A stretch of DNA of 64,000 nt. It comes from Sodalis sp. dw_96. GTDB taxonomy: Bacteria; Pseudomonadota; Gammaproteobacteria; Enterobacterales; Enterobacteriaceae. Under the pieces are notes generated by a model. That model worked only from the letters and a program-made list of their open reading frames with translations. It made no database searches and was not told the origin of the DNA. Numbering within the stretch: the stretch's first letter is position 1; every line of letters starts with the position of its first letter. Both the position numbers and the translations under genes were made by a program. The stretch covers positions 62,001 through 126,000 of the forward strand of contig NZ_JAAVUT010000003.1 in NCBI RefSeq assembly GCF_018449575.1, read 5' to 3'. This document shows, in pieces, positions 1 to 9,900 of this stretch.

Positions 1-119
1 TATCGCTCATTCGCTAAAGTGATGTTGCCATGCCGGACTGGGAATATTTTACCTGTCTCAATCTTTTTATCGGCAAGCCAATTGGCAGAAAATTCGTCAC
101 TCCACCAGTAACGGGTCAT
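1..119 (-). CDS. Possible 3'-truncated ORF at window edge
   Basis: An ATG at 119 on the minus strand opens a frame of 39 codons that runs off the left edge. It begins MTRYWWSDEFSANW and continues through a lysine-rich stretch to ...NITLANER. I do not recognise the family. The tryptophan-rich start does not look random, but there is no convincing ribosome binding site and only a fragment is visible. It may be the start of a real small gene or a remnant. Confidence 0.3.
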   Translation of the reverse strand, partial: MTRYWWSDEFSANWLADKKIETGKIFPVRHGNITLANER

Positions 120-155
120 CTATCACAGAATCTAATGTCAGTATGACGGTAATGT

Positions 156-248
156 TCAGGAGACAGGCACTAACACTGGCAATGGAAATAATCTCATTAG
201 CGCGAGTATTTTGGTGATAAGTTCGCTGCAAATGAGTGTTAAGGTCAT
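156..248 (-). CDS. Possible 30-aa hydrophobic peptide
   Basis: A good Shine-Dalgarno sequence (AAGGAG, 7 nt upstream) precedes an ATG at 248 on the minus strand. It encodes 30 residues (MTLTLICSELITK... ending PVLVPVS), largely hydrophobic, then TGA. It could be a leader or small membrane peptide, or the broken start of a lost gene. Nothing else supports expression. The following stretch 249-578 shows no gene I can support; an 8-bp inverted repeat (362-369/387-394) is the only structure noticed there. Confidence 0.25.
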   Translation of the reverse strand: MTLTLICSELITKILALMRLFPLPVLVPVS

Positions 249-578
249 AAAATCTCCTTATTTTCTTGATTTAAGAAGCTTTCTGTTTTATGTAATATCG
301 CTTAGAGTGTGCTTTCAAGAGTTTATGTTTATATTACCTGCTAAAAAACATTAGGCAATGTTGTTATTTACGTGAGCGGTTGCCAAAAATAACATAGAAA
401 TATTTTGCTAAGGGGACAGGCGGTTTTAGTCGGGATCTATTTATAAATAAGCAGACATATCGGCTCGACGGTTTTATCGTGGTCGCCTGCTGTGAATAGG
501 TGTCCGCGTCTTCGTTTGACATGCCGGTACCGCGGCCGGATTGGGTGCCGCCTCATTGCGAGCGTTAAGCGATACCGA

Positions 579-2186
579 TCACAGGCCTGGCGCTTTCCAC
601 ATCGAGGTGGTCAAACCTTCATCCACCAGTCCCAGCTGATCGGCGTATACCGCCTGCCAGCTGGCTTTCATTTGGCGATAGAGCTGGTGATTTTCCGCAT
701 TCGGCTGATACTCCCGCTGCCAGCGCACCAGGCGTTCGCCGGTTTCCGCCAGGGAAGGATAAATACCGGCGCCGACACCGGCGGCGATGGCGCAGCCCAG
801 GGCGGTGGCTTCTTTCACTTCCGGGACCTTCACCGTCAGGCCGGTGACATCGCTCAGGATCTGACACCATAATTTGCCTTTGGATCCGCCGCCGGCAAAC
901 ACTACCGACGGGGGCTGGACGCCGGAGAAAAGGGCAATCTGTTCCAGGTTGCAGGCGGAGACGATGGCGGCGTTTTCCTCAAGGGCGCGAAACAAGGTTT
1001 GTTTATTGCAGCGCTCCGGATCAATGGAGAGATTGATAAAAGAGGGGGCGGCGTGATACCAGGTCTTAAAACGCATGGCATCGGAGAAGATCGGCATGAC
1101 GCCGTAAGAGCCGGCCGGTACGCGGGCGGCCATGTCCTCCAGAAGGCTGTAGGCATCCACACCCATCCGCTCGGCAATGAGCTTCTCTTCGCCGCAAAAG
1201 GCGTCGCGAAACCAGCGCATGGTCAGGCCGGTGAAAAAGCTGATGGATTCCGCTTGCACCATGCCCGGGATCACATGGGGATTCACGCGGATGTTCATCT
1301 CCGGATCGGTTATGGCGGCGGGTAAATTCACCACCTGCTGCCAAAAAGTACCCCCCAGCACCGCCGTTTGTCCCGGCCGGACAATGCCCAGCCCCAGACT
1401 GCCGAGCTGGACGTCGCCGCCCCCCATAACGACCGGTGTGCCGGCCGCCAGCCCGCAGGCATGAGCCGCTGCCAGGGTCACCGCGCCCAGCACGGTGCCG
1501 GTTTCCCGAACCGGGGACAATAAATCGGCCCGCAGACCGGCCATATCCAGCAGGCTGCGCTGCCAGTCCCGGCTTGCCAGACTGAGCATGCCGGTGGTGC
1601 CGGCATTGGAGGGATCCACCGCCAGCTCACCGCTGAGCATATAGGCCAGCCAGTCGCTGATCATGGTGAGCGTCGTCGCCCGGCGATAGACATCCGGCCG
1701 GTGGTGCGCCAGCCATAATAGGCGCGGCATGGCGCTGAGGGCCAGGGTTTGTCCCGAGCATTGATAGACTTCCCGTTCAAAACCGTTATCGTGCAGCTCT
1801 TTCAGTTCACTGACTTCCCGGCTGGCGCGGGCATCGACATTGGCGCAGGCCCAGATGGGCTTACCCTGGCGATCGTAGAGCACGATGCCCTCGCGCATTG
1901 AACAGGCGGCCACGGCGTGAATTTGCCGGGGGTCAATGGCGGCGGCGGTTAAGGCCCGCTGGATGCAGTTGCATACCAGTTGCCAGTTTTTTTCCAGATC
2001 GAATGCCATGGAGCCGGGGATGTGCGGATCCGCCAGATGCTGCCATTCAGCCTGGCCGACCGCCAGCTGGCTGCCCGCGGTATCAAAAATCACCGCACGG
2101 AAACTGCCGGTGCCGGCATCCAGCGCCATAAGATAGCCGGAGTCAGCGGCGGGTGGAGCAGGGGTACAGAGTGTTGTCATTGTCAT
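579..2186 (-). CDS. lsrK: Autoinducer-2 kinase LsrK
   Basis: FGGY-family carbohydrate kinase of 535 aa that phosphorylates the quorum signal AI-2 (DPD) in the cytoplasm, trapping it and making the ligand of LsrR. The sequence is collinear with enterobacterial LsrK from memory. It has the N-terminal phosphate-binding [16 protein letters not shown], the [11 protein letters not shown] and [20 protein letters not shown] blocks, [13 protein letters not shown], and the C-terminal ATP-site [15 protein letters not shown] and [16 protein letters not shown]. The end ([17 protein letters not shown]) also matches. It lies 102 nt downstream of lsrR on the same strand, as in E. coli, so it is probably cotranscribed. 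It looks intact although the importer genes next door are lost. Confidence 0.95.
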   Translation of the reverse strand: MTMTTLCTPAPPAADSGYLMALDAGTGSFRAVIFDTAGSQLAVGQAEWQHLADPHIPGSMAFDLEKNWQLVCNCIQRALTAAAIDPRQIHAVAACSMREGIVLYDRQGKPIWACANVDARASREVSELKELHDNGFEREVYQCSGQTLALSAMPRLLWLAHHRPDVYRRATTLTMISDWLAYMLSGELAVDPSNAGTTGMLSLASRDWQRSLLDMAGLRADLLSPVRETGTVLGAVTLAAAHACGLAAGTPVVMGGGDVQLGSLGLGIVRPGQTAVLGGTFWQQVVNLPAAITDPEMNIRVNPHVIPGMVQAESISFFTGLTMRWFRDAFCGEEKLIAERMGVDAYSLLEDMAARVPAGSYGVMPIFSDAMRFKTWYHAAPSFINLSIDPERCNKQTLFRALEENAAIVSACNLEQIALFSGVQPPSVVFAGGGSKGKLWCQILSDVTGLTVKVPEVKEATALGCAIAAGVGAGIYPSLAETGERLVRWQREYQPNAENHQLYRQMKASWQAVYADQLGLVDEGLTTSMWKAPGL

Positions 2187-2288
2187 TATCTCTGTGTCAG
2201 CGGCGCCGAAGCGCGCGGTGGAATCAGAACCGATGGCCCGTCATAACCGGTATGATTTCACCCGGCGGCACCGGTAATCCCGGTTGAG

Positions 2289-3269
2289 TTAAAGCAAAGC
2301 CAGCATGGCCCGTACGGTGCTTTCCTCGGTAATTAATGCATTAATATGTTTGCCCGCCAGGGCCGCCAGGATCGCTTCGGCTTTTTCCGCGCCGCCCGCC
2401 ACCCCTATTACCTGCGGAATATTCGTTAAATCCGGTAATGACACGCCGATAAGCTCCTGGTGAATCGGCATGGATTCAGCCAGTTCACCGTTGCGCTGCA
2501 GGAAATAACCGAGGATGTCTCCCACCGCGCCTTTGCGGCCGAACAGCTGCTGTTCCCCTTCGCTGATATAGCCGGAACGCAAAATGGTGGCGTCGCGTTT
2601 TTGGTTCAGCGCACCGATGCCCACCACCGCGATATCGGCGGCGCAGGCGGTCAGCATGACGTCATGTACGCTGGGCTCCCGGCGGAATATGGCGGCGACC
2701 TCGGCGGAGGAAGCGCGCAGCGGCGCCGGAATAATGCTGACGCTGCAGGCGGCGTCCAGCTGGCCGATGCCGGTCATATAAGGGCCGACGCCGCCGGACA
2801 GCGTCACCAGCCGTACCTGCTGCGAGCTGATAAAACCGCTCAAATGCTGGAGGGTGCTCATGGCGGTCTCGCCAAAACCCACCGCCAGCAGCTGCTGAGG
2901 CTGTAAATGGGTCATGATAACCTGGGCCGCGCCCACGCCGATGCGCCGGTTGATCTCCCGCTGCGGCAATGCCGGCAGTACCCGCACATGCTGTAGATTG
3001 AACCGCTCCAGCAGCAGATTTTCCAGTTCCAGGCAGCCTTCGTAACGGGAGTTGATCTGCACGCGGATCACTCCTGATTGGCGGCCCTTCTCCAGCAGGC
3101 GCGACACTTTAAGCCGCGTCAGACCAAGCTGATCGCCGATTTCTCCCTGGGTCAAGCCATCGTGGTAATAGAACCAGGCAATGCGCGCCAACAATTCCGG
3201 TTCAGCCATGCCGTTGTCCGCTGGGTTGAAATTTTCGAGCCCCTTCATTTCACGACTATTTTTATTCAT
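2289..3269 (-). CDS. lsrR: Transcriptional repressor LsrR (SorC family)
   Basis: SorC/DeoR-type regulator that represses the lsr genes until phospho-AI-2 binds. An N-terminal helix-turn-helix is visible ([20 protein letters not shown], then [18 protein letters not shown]), followed by the sugar-phosphate-binding SorC domain ([63 protein letters not shown]). I chose the ATG at 3269. A GTG three codons upstream (3278) is also in frame, and neither has a strong ribosome binding site. It is divergent from lsrB-lsrF-lsrG, with palindromic operator candidates in the shared intergenic region, and is probably autoregulated. It appears complete. Confidence 0.93.
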   Translation of the reverse strand: MNKNSREMKGLENFNPADNGMAEPELLARIAWFYYHDGLTQGEIGDQLGLTRLKVSRLLEKGRQSGVIRVQINSRYEGCLELENLLLERFNLQHVRVLPALPQREINRRIGVGAAQVIMTHLQPQQLLAVGFGETAMSTLQHLSGFISSQQVRLVTLSGGVGPYMTGIGQLDAACSVSIIPAPLRASSAEVAAIFRREPSVHDVMLTACAADIAVVGIGALNQKRDATILRSGYISEGEQQLFGRKGAVGDILGYFLQRNGELAESMPIHQELIGVSLPDLTNIPQVIGVAGGAEKAEAILAALAGKHINALITEESTVRAMLALL

Positions 3270-3437
3270 AGAGAACACTTATTAAAATTATATTCAATTG
3301 TTCAGTTTACGTGGAAAGTGAACTGTGACCGGCCCTGCAAAAACGTGATGACCTTATTTCCCCATACGACAATGATTATGTACATGAATGAAATGTGATC
3401 AATTTAGCGTTTTTATTATATCACCCCGGCTAGGATT

Positions 3438-3472
3438 ATGAACAATTTTGAATTTTAAATTCATTTGTTCAT
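3438..3472. promoter_or_regulatory. Nested palindrome, probable LsrR operator
   Basis: Two nearly concentric inverted repeats lie between lsrR and lsrB. The outer arms are ATGAACAA (3438-3445) and TTGTTCAT (3465-3472); the inner one is TGAATTT-T-AAATTCA (3449-3463). A weaker dyad with a TTGTTCA half (3298-3304) and a TGAAC half (3319-3323) sits nearer lsrR. The placement fits the LsrR sites of the divergent lsr promoters. Assignment to LsrR is inference. Confidence 0.5.
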
Positions 3473-3571
3473 TTTGGTCATGGGGGATATGACGCAACCA
3501 CTGCCGCTAGCCGCCGGCTGCGCCTGCGGTTGTCTTTATAAACAACTTTCCATGGCCGATGGAGAATTAAC

Positions 3572-4042
3572 ATGGCTACCAAAATCCGGCGCAAGGTGAT
3601 ATTCGCGGCGGCGCTCGGTCTGGCGTCAGCCTGCCTTGCCGGGGCCTTGGCCGCAGAAAGCATTGTGTTAAATCCAAAGCTGGCGGCGGTGGGTCTTTTC
3701 ACCAGCGGCGGCAACGGCGCCTTTGCGGCCGGGGACGAGCCGGAGGCGACCGTCGCCTATGAAGGCCCCACCGAACCGGGCGTCTCCGGCCAGGTCCGGT
3801 TAAACACACATTTTGCCAGCCAGGGTTATAACGACATCATCGTGTCGGCGGTGTCGCCGGACGGTCTTTGCTCGGCGTTGAAACGCGCCATGCAGCGCGG
3901 CGTAAAGGTGCTTACCTGGGATTCCGGCTCCAAACCGGAATGCCGTTCAATTTATGTCAACCAGGGCACGCCGTCCCAACTGGATCCGCTGTCGCAGCGG
4001 GCGTCGTTCGACAAAAACAATATAGGTAAATACGACTTTTAA
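3572..4042 (+). pseudogene. lsrB: lsrB remnant, internally deleted AI-2 binding protein
   Basis: The frame is open (156 aa) and starts with a good ribosome binding site (GGAG, 8 nt upstream) and a signal peptide. It matches periplasmic AI-2 binding protein LsrB up to about residue 135 ([49 protein letters not shown]). It then jumps to the extreme C-terminal tail [11 protein letters not shown]. LsrB is normally about 340 aa, so roughly 190 residues are missing: most of the second lobe and the hinge. The deletion keeps the frame. The product cannot form the two-domain AI-2 site. lsrA, lsrC and lsrD, which normally lie upstream, are absent: the regulatory region abuts this gene directly. Confidence 0.9.
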
Positions 4043-4065
4043 TCGGTACTTGGGAGGCTGTTATC

Positions 4066-4944
4066 ATGGCTGATTTAGATGATATCAAAGACGGTAAAGA
4101 CTTCGGCATCGGCGTGGCGCAACGGGTTGCGCCGTTTTTCCTCAAAGGGAGCGGGGCGCTGGATTGGGGGATGCAGTCGCGGCTGGCGCGGATTTTCAAC
4201 CCTGAATCCGGCCATACGGTGATGCTGGCATTCGATCATGGGTACTTCCAGGGTCCGACTACCGGGCTTGAGCGGATCGATCTGCATATCGCGCCGCTGT
4301 TCGCCCATACCGATGTGTTGATGTGCACGCGGGGTATTTTACGCAGCGTGGTTTCGCCGGCGGTGAACAAGCCGGTGGTGCTGCGCGCTTCCGGCGCCAA
4401 CTCTATCCTCGGCGAGCTGTCCAACGAGGCGGTGGCGGTGTGTATCGAGGACGCGCTGCGATTGAACGTGGCGGCTATGGCGGCCCAGGTCTATATCGGC
4501 AGCGAATACGAGCATCAGTCCATAAAAAATATCATCCAGCTGGTGGATCAGGGTACCCGCTACGGCATGCCAACCATGGCGGTGACCGGGGTGGGTAAGG
4601 ACATGGCGCGGGATCAGCGCTATTTCTCCCTGGCGACGCGCATCGCCGCAGAGATTGGGGCGCAAATCATCAAAACCTACTATACCGATACCGGTTTTGA
4701 GCGGGTGGCGGCGGGCTGTCCGGTACCTATTGTTATCGCCGGCGGTAAAAAACTGCCGGAGCGGGATGCGCTGGAGATGTGTTATCGCGCCATCGACCAG
4801 GGCGCCTCCGGGGTGGACATGGGGCGCAATATTTTTCAGTCCGCCGCGCCGGTGGCTATGCTGAAAGCGGTGCGGGCGGTGGTCCATCGGGGTGAAAACG
4901 CCGAACGGGCCTATCAACTGTTTTTAAGCGAACAACATTCGTGA
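4066..4944 (+). CDS. lsrF: LsrF, phospho-AI-2 thiolase (class I aldolase fold)
   Basis: A 292-aa cytoplasmic enzyme. LsrF transfers the acetyl group of 3-hydroxy-5-phosphonooxypentane-2,4-dione to CoA, the last step of phospho-AI-2 breakdown. The sequence is DeoC/FbaB-like. It has [20 protein letters not shown] near residue 50, [10 protein letters not shown] (the Lys near residue 200 is the expected active-site region), [18 protein letters not shown] and [14 protein letters not shown] as the phosphate-binding end. Length equals the E. coli protein. It follows the lsrB remnant by 23 nt and precedes lsrG by 10 nt, so the two catabolic genes still form an operon. Confidence 0.94.
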   Translation: MADLDDIKDGKDFGIGVAQRVAPFFLKGSGALDWGMQSRLARIFNPESGHTVMLAFDHGYFQGPTTGLERIDLHIAPLFAHTDVLMCTRGILRSVVSPAVNKPVVLRASGANSILGELSNEAVAVCIEDALRLNVAAMAAQVYIGSEYEHQSIKNIIQLVDQGTRYGMPTMAVTGVGKDMARDQRYFSLATRIAAEIGAQIIKTYYTDTGFERVAAGCPVPIVIAGGKKLPERDALEMCYRAIDQGASGVDMGRNIFQSAAPVAMLKAVRAVVHRGENAERAYQLFLSEQHS

Positions 4945-4954
4945 GAGGGTGAAG

Positions 4955-5248
4955 ATGCATGTGACGCTGGTGGAAATCAATGTCAAACCGGATCGGGTGG
5001 AGGAGTTTCTGGCGGTGTTCCGGCAGAACCATCTGGGTTCCATACGGGAACCGGGCAATCTGCGGTTTGACGTGCTGCGGGACGAACAGTTGCCGCACCG
5101 TTTTTACATCTATGAAGCCTATCGAGATGAGCTGGCGGTGGCGGCGCACAAAAAGACCCCGCACTATTTACGCTGCGTGGAGCTGCTGGAGCCGTTGATG
5201 ACCGGACCGCGTAAGAAAACCACGTTTATCGGGCTGTTGCCGGAGTGA
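4955..5248 (+). CDS. lsrG: LsrG, phospho-AI-2 isomerase (ABM domain)
   Basis: A small 97-aa antibiotic-biosynthesis-monooxygenase-fold (dimeric ferredoxin-like) enzyme. It isomerises phospho-AI-2 to the substrate of LsrF. The motifs [38 protein letters not shown] and [20 protein letters not shown] match LsrG from memory. I chose ATG 4955, the conserved MHVTLVEIN start, with GAGAGG ending 6 nt upstream. An in-frame GTG at 4949 overlaps that site and is unlikely. It is the last gene of the lsr operon. Confidence 0.93.
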   Translation: MHVTLVEINVKPDRVEEFLAVFRQNHLGSIREPGNLRFDVLRDEQLPHRFYIYEAYRDELAVAAHKKTPHYLRCVELLEPLMTGPRKKTTFIGLLPE

Positions 5249-5288
5249 GGTGAGTAAGCGCTGACTGGGGTGGCGGCAAAAAGATACT

Positions 5289-5313
5289 GACCGCGCCCGT
5301 TGTCGGCGCGGTC
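5289..5313 (+). terminator. Hairpin after lsrG
   Basis: A perfect 9-bp stem, GACCGCGCC (5289-5297) and GGCGCGGTC (5305-5313), with a 7-nt loop, is followed by a short pyrimidine run TCCCTTT. It starts 40 nt after lsrG and probably ends lsrFG transcription. The right arm doubles as the first bases of the 107-bp repeat. Confidence 0.55.
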
Positions 5314-5570
5314 TCCCTTTAACAGGTTCGTTGCACGATCGGTGCTGGCGGGCCTACCGTGCCATGTGGCGCTCGGTCGGGCGGGAAAACCACGCCCGAT
5401 TCGACCCCATTGGCGCGGTCTCCCTTTAACAGGTTCGTTGCATGATCGGTGCTGGCGGGCCTACCGTGCCATGTGGCGCTCGGTCGGGCGGGAAAACCAC
5501 GCCCGATTCGACCCCATTGGCGCGGTCTCCCTTTAACAGGCTCGTTGCACGATTGGTGCTGGCGGACCTG
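5305..5570. repeat. Tandem 107-bp intergenic repeats (2.5 copies)
   Basis: Units start at 5305, 5412 and 5519, with exact 107-bp spacing and almost no mismatches. The third unit stops after about 52 bp, next to the end of the ROK gene. Each complete unit begins GGCGCGGTCTCCCTTTAACA and ends with a hairpin (TCGGGCG, 9-nt loop, CGCCCGA). The same ends occur in the 134-bp repeats at 47504-48007. Short frames through this region come from the repeat sequence and are not genes. Confidence 0.9.
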
Positions 5571-5571
5571 C

Positions 5572-6792
5572 TTATTTCGCCGCTGCCTCTGCTTTTTGAA
5601 ACAGGCCGTTTTTCAAAATATCTTCTGCATACAGAAAGCCGATGCCCATCACCTGCTGCTGTCGGGTCAGGCTGCCCACGACGATTTGCGTAGCGTTCTC
5701 CCGCGTAGTGTTGCCGCCATCGAAGGGATTGTAGTGGGTCTGTTCATGGATAATGTTCAGCCAGTCGGCGCCGAACTTGCAGCTGCGGCCGTAAAGATAA
5801 ATATGATTGATATTCAGCACATTCAGAAAATTATACAGGCTAAGGCCGACGGCCCGCGCCGCATTATTCACCATCAGGCGTACCTCGGGGTTGCCGCCGT
5901 GGAATTCACGGATTAACCAGGCGGTGTCGATGGGGGTCTGTTCCAGGTTGCTGTCAGGGGTCATTTTCAACTGCATGCGAGCGCGTTTTTTCAGCGACGA
6001 AAGCGACGCGATGGTTTCCAGGCAGCCGTAGCGTCCGCAGGGGCAGGCCGTCCCATCGGGATCGATAATCGTATGGCCGATCTGGCCGCTGCCGAACAGA
6101 TTACCGCGATAAATCTCCCTATCGATAACAAATGACGAACCGATGCCGTAATCGAGATTGATAACGCAAAAATCATTGGCGCTGGCGGGATTTTGCCACT
6201 TCTCCGCCAGGGCCAGCATGACGCAGTCATTGTCCAGCAGCAGCCGGGTGCCCAGCTTTTCTTCCAGGAGATAACGCAGCTCAATAGGTTCGTGCCATAC
6301 CGCCTGGGGCATTCTCTCCGAAACGCCGGTGCGGGGATTGACCTGGCCGTGTACCGACAGCGCGATACGCAGTGGGGTCTGGGGATCGTATTGCCGGTCA
6401 TGGTGGTACTGACGTTCAATCTCCTGCTGCAGCTGTTGCGGTGTCATGATCTGTGTTTTGAGGCGTTGCAGGGGCTGCAGCGGGCGTACCAGTCCGTCCG
6501 TCAGCACGCTTTCAATCAGAAACGGCGAAATATTCAGGCACAGGATATTTCCGCGAGCCGCTATCTGATAGCTGCCGCCGTTATTGCCCCGGGTATGTAA
6601 ATTCACCGTTGAACGGTTCAGGTAGCCCTCCGCTAACAGCTCGTCGAGGATATTGCTCACCGCCGGGATGCTCAACTGGCTCAGGCGCGCCAAGGTGGAT
6701 TTACTGGCGGTTTTCTCCCGGTATAAATGGCTGATTATCACCGACTTGTTATGGCTGCGCATGAATTGATTGTTAATACCGAATAGGCTCAT
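5572..6792 (-). CDS. ROK-family transcriptional regulator (NagC/Mlc type)
   Basis: A 406-aa sugar-responsive regulator. The N-terminal winged helix (about residues 15-75: NKSVIISHLYREKTASKSTL, ARLSQLSIPAVSNILDELLA) is followed by a ROK domain. That domain has LDNDCVMLALAEKW, the DYGIGSSFV sugar-kinase loop, GQIGHTIIDPDG and the zinc motif CPCGRYGCLE. It is divergent from the DUF5107/MFS/epimerase operon, with a 14-bp palindrome between, so it most likely represses that operon and itself. The inducing sugar is not evident. The annotation is sound at family level; the target operon is inferred from context. Confidence 0.88.
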   Translation of the reverse strand: MSLFGINNQFMRSHNKSVIISHLYREKTASKSTLARLSQLSIPAVSNILDELLAEGYLNRSTVNLHTRGNNGGSYQIAARGNILCLNISPFLIESVLTDGLVRPLQPLQRLKTQIMTPQQLQQEIERQYHHDRQYDPQTPLRIALSVHGQVNPRTGVSERMPQAVWHEPIELRYLLEEKLGTRLLLDNDCVMLALAEKWQNPASANDFCVINLDYGIGSSFVIDREIYRGNLFGSGQIGHTIIDPDGTACPCGRYGCLETIASLSSLKKRARMQLKMTPDSNLEQTPIDTAWLIREFHGGNPEVRLMVNNAARAVGLSLYNFLNVLNINHIYLYGRSCKFGADWLNIIHEQTHYNPFDGGNTTRENATQIVVGSLTRQQQVMGIGFLYAEDILKNGLFQKAEAAAK

Positions 6793-6817
6793 TCACTAAA
6801 CTCACTTAACTGTAATG

Positions 6818-6831
6818 CGTGAAGCTTCACG
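6818..6831. promoter_or_regulatory. 14-bp palindrome, candidate ROK operator
   Basis: CGTGAAGCTTCACG is a perfect palindrome in the 111-bp region between the divergent ROK gene and the DUF5107 operon. Its position near both starts suits a repressor site. The binding protein is inferred. Confidence 0.45.
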
Positions 6832-6903
6832 AATATAGGCTAGATATTGTTCTTTATACTGCCCCTACTGAAATTTTTAATCAAAAGATTGAGTGAGGCG
6901 GAT

Positions 6904-9900
6904 ATGGCAGGTGCAGTGAGGGTGTGGCAGGAAAGCGTCTCGATTCCCACCTACCGGACCGGTGAACAGGATACCCATCCGATGTTTCTGGAGCATCGGG
7001 TTTACCAAGGGTCTTCCGGCGCGGTGTATCCCTATGGCGTGATTGATACCCTGACCGGGGAGAAATCGCCGCGGGAGTATCAGGCGCTTTGGCTGGAAAA
7101 TGATTACCTGCGGGTCATGCTGCTGCCTGAGCTTGGGGGGCGTATCCAGCGGGCCTATGACAAAATCAGGCAGCGTGATTTTATTTATCACAACGAGGTG
7201 ATCAAACCGGCGCTGGTGGGGCTGCTCGGACCCTGGATTTCCGGCGGCATCGAGTTCAACTGGCCGCAGCATCACCGGCCCACCACCTACATGCCGGTGG
7301 ATTTCCGGCTGCAAACCGGTGAAGACGGCGCCTGTACGATTTGGCTGGGAGAAATCGAACCCATGCGCGGGCTGCAGGTGATGACCGGTTTTACCCTGTA
7401 TCCGGACCGGGCGTTGATTGAAATCAGCGCGAGAATTTTCAACGGCAACGATACGCCGCGGCCGTTTTTGTGGTGGGCCAATCCGGCGGTAAAAGGAGGT
7501 GACGATCATCAAAGCGTCTTTCCCCCGGATGTGACGGCGGTATTCGACCACGGCAAACGGGATGTTTCCACCTTCCCCATTGCCACCGGCACCTACTATA
7601 AAGTGGACTATTCCGCCGGGGTGGATATTTCCCGCTATAAGAATATCCCGGTGCCCACTTCTTATATGGCCTACAAGTCGGATTACGATTTTGTCGGCGC
7701 CTACAGTCATAACGAGCAGGGGGGATTACTGCATATCGCCGATCATCACGTCTCCCCCGGCAAGAAACAGTGGACTTGGGGCAACTGCGAGTTCGGCCGC
7801 GCCTGGGATCGCAACCTCACCGACGCCAACGGGCCTTATATCGAATTGATGACCGGCGTGTACACCGATAATCAGCCTGACTTCACCTGGCTGGACGCGG
7901 GGGAAGAAAAACGCTTTGTGCAGAATTTCTTGCCCTATAACACTTTGGGCATGGTGCAAAACGCCAGTACCGACGCCGCCCTGAAGCTGGAACGCACCGC
8001 TACCGGGCTGACCTGGGGGGTGTATGCGGTGACGACACTGCATGAGTATCGCCTGGTTATTCGCGTCGAAGGACAGTCTGGGCCGCTGTTTGAGACCGCC
8101 GTTAATCTCACTCCCGCCCAGGCGGTTCAGCAGGATTTTGCCGGGGATTTTCCCGGTCGACTGTCCATCGAACTGCTGGATAATCAGGGCAATATGGTGC
8201 TCGATTATCTGGAACATCACGTCACGGACGCGCCATTACCGTCTCCCGCCGTGCCTCCGCGTCCCGCCGCCGATATCAACAGCGCCGACGAAGCCTGGTT
8301 CATCGGTCAGCATCTTGATCAATACAACCATGCCGGCCAGGGGGCGGACGATTATTATCAGCGCGGCCTGGCGCTGGATGCCGGCGATTACCGCTGCAAT
8401 CTGGCGCTGGCGGTGAAAGAATACAACCGCGCCGAATACCGGCGGGCTATTGACTATGCCGATACGGCGCTGGCGCGCGGACACCGGCTGAATAAAAATC
8501 CCCGTGACGGCGGCGCCAGCCTGATCCGCGCCTGCGCCCATGAGCGTTTGGAGCAATGGGAGGACGCCTATGAAGATTTTTATCGTGCCACCTGGAGCGG
8601 CAACGGCAAGGAGGGCGGTTTTTTCGGCCTGGGACGTATCGCCGCCCGGCGGCGTTTGTGGCGGCAAGCGCTGGCCTTCGCCGATCAGGGCTTACTGAGC
8701 AACGGCGCTCACTACGGCCTGCTGGCGCTGCGGGCGGCGATGCTTCAGCGCAGCGGCCGCCTGGCGGACAGTCTGGCTTATATAGACATGCAATTACAGA
8801 CCTACCCGCTGCACTATGTCCTGTTCGCCTTGCGCTACCTGTTTGATAACCGGCCGGAATTCCTGGATGAACTGCGGCGGGTCACCGGCGGCCGGGGCAT
8901 GAACGCCCTGGCTATCGCCAACACCCTGTTGTCGTTCGGCCTTCGGCAGGAGGCCCTGACGGTGCTTGAGCTGCTGGACAGCCAGGAAACCCTGCCGGTT
9001 TATTTACGCGCCGTACTGCTGAAAGACAGCGTTCCCCAAGCACAATATCTGGCGTTGCTCGGGCGGGCACGGGATAACTTCAGCCGATGGGTGCGCTTTC
9101 CCAATCAACTGGCGGAAGCGGCCATGCTGGAACAGGTGCCGGAGTGTTATTTCGCCCATTACCTGTTGGGCTGTTTCCATTACAGCAAACGCAGCTATGA
9201 GCGGGCGGTTGCCTGCTGGCAGCGCTGCCTGGAGCTACAACCCTCTTTTGCCGGCGCCTGGCGCGATCTGGCGGTGTTTTATTTCAACAAGCGGCGTGAC
9301 CTGGCTCAGGCCGAGCGCTGTTTCCAGCAGGCCTTTACCTTGGCGCCCACGGATGCGCGACTGTTGTTTGAATGGGATCACCTGCGCAAGCTCTGCGGCG
9401 TCCAACCGGCTGAGCGGCTGACTTTACTGTCGGCTCATTTGTCGGTGGCGCTTAAACGGGACGATCTGATTGCCGAACTGCTGGGTTTATACAATCAGCT
9501 GGGGCAACCGGAAAAAGCGCAAGAGCTGCTGCGTACCCACGCTTTCCACCCCTGGGAAGGGGGCGAGGGCAAAGTGACCGCCCAGTATGTGATAACGCAA
9601 CTGCGCCAAGCGCATGCCCTGCTGGCGGACGGGCGGACGCAGGCCGCCATGGAGAGCCTGGATGCGGCGCTGCATTATCCGCCGAACCTCGGGGAAGGCC
9701 GCCTGGTGGGGCAAACCGACAATGACATTTCTTTTTGGCAGGGGGTGTGCGCAGCCCGTTCAGCGCAAAATCAACAGGCCCGTGAGTATTTTCAGCGCGC
9801 GGCGCGGGGCAACAGCGATATCAATGAAAGCCGTTATTACAACGATCAGCCGGTGGACTATCTGTTCTACCAGGGTGCGGCATTGATGCGGCTGGGGCAA

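Noticed and set aside
492-872. 126-aa ORF on the plus strand
   Set aside because: Lies mostly antisense to lsrK, whose frame and motifs are unambiguous; typical shadow in GC-rich coding DNA.
3388-3404. CRP site in the lsr region
   Set aside because: A TGTGATC half site is present but the right half does not match TCACA, so I did not list it although lsr is CRP-dependent in E. coli.
5305-5570. Possible CRISPR array
   Set aside because: The units are contiguous 107-bp near-identical copies with no variable spacers and no cas genes; they are tandem intergenic repeats. The same holds for 47504-48007.
5300-5916. Small proteins read through the 107-bp repeats
   Set aside because: The peptides are themselves repeated because the DNA is repeated, they overlap the ROK gene antisense, and they have no ribosome binding site.
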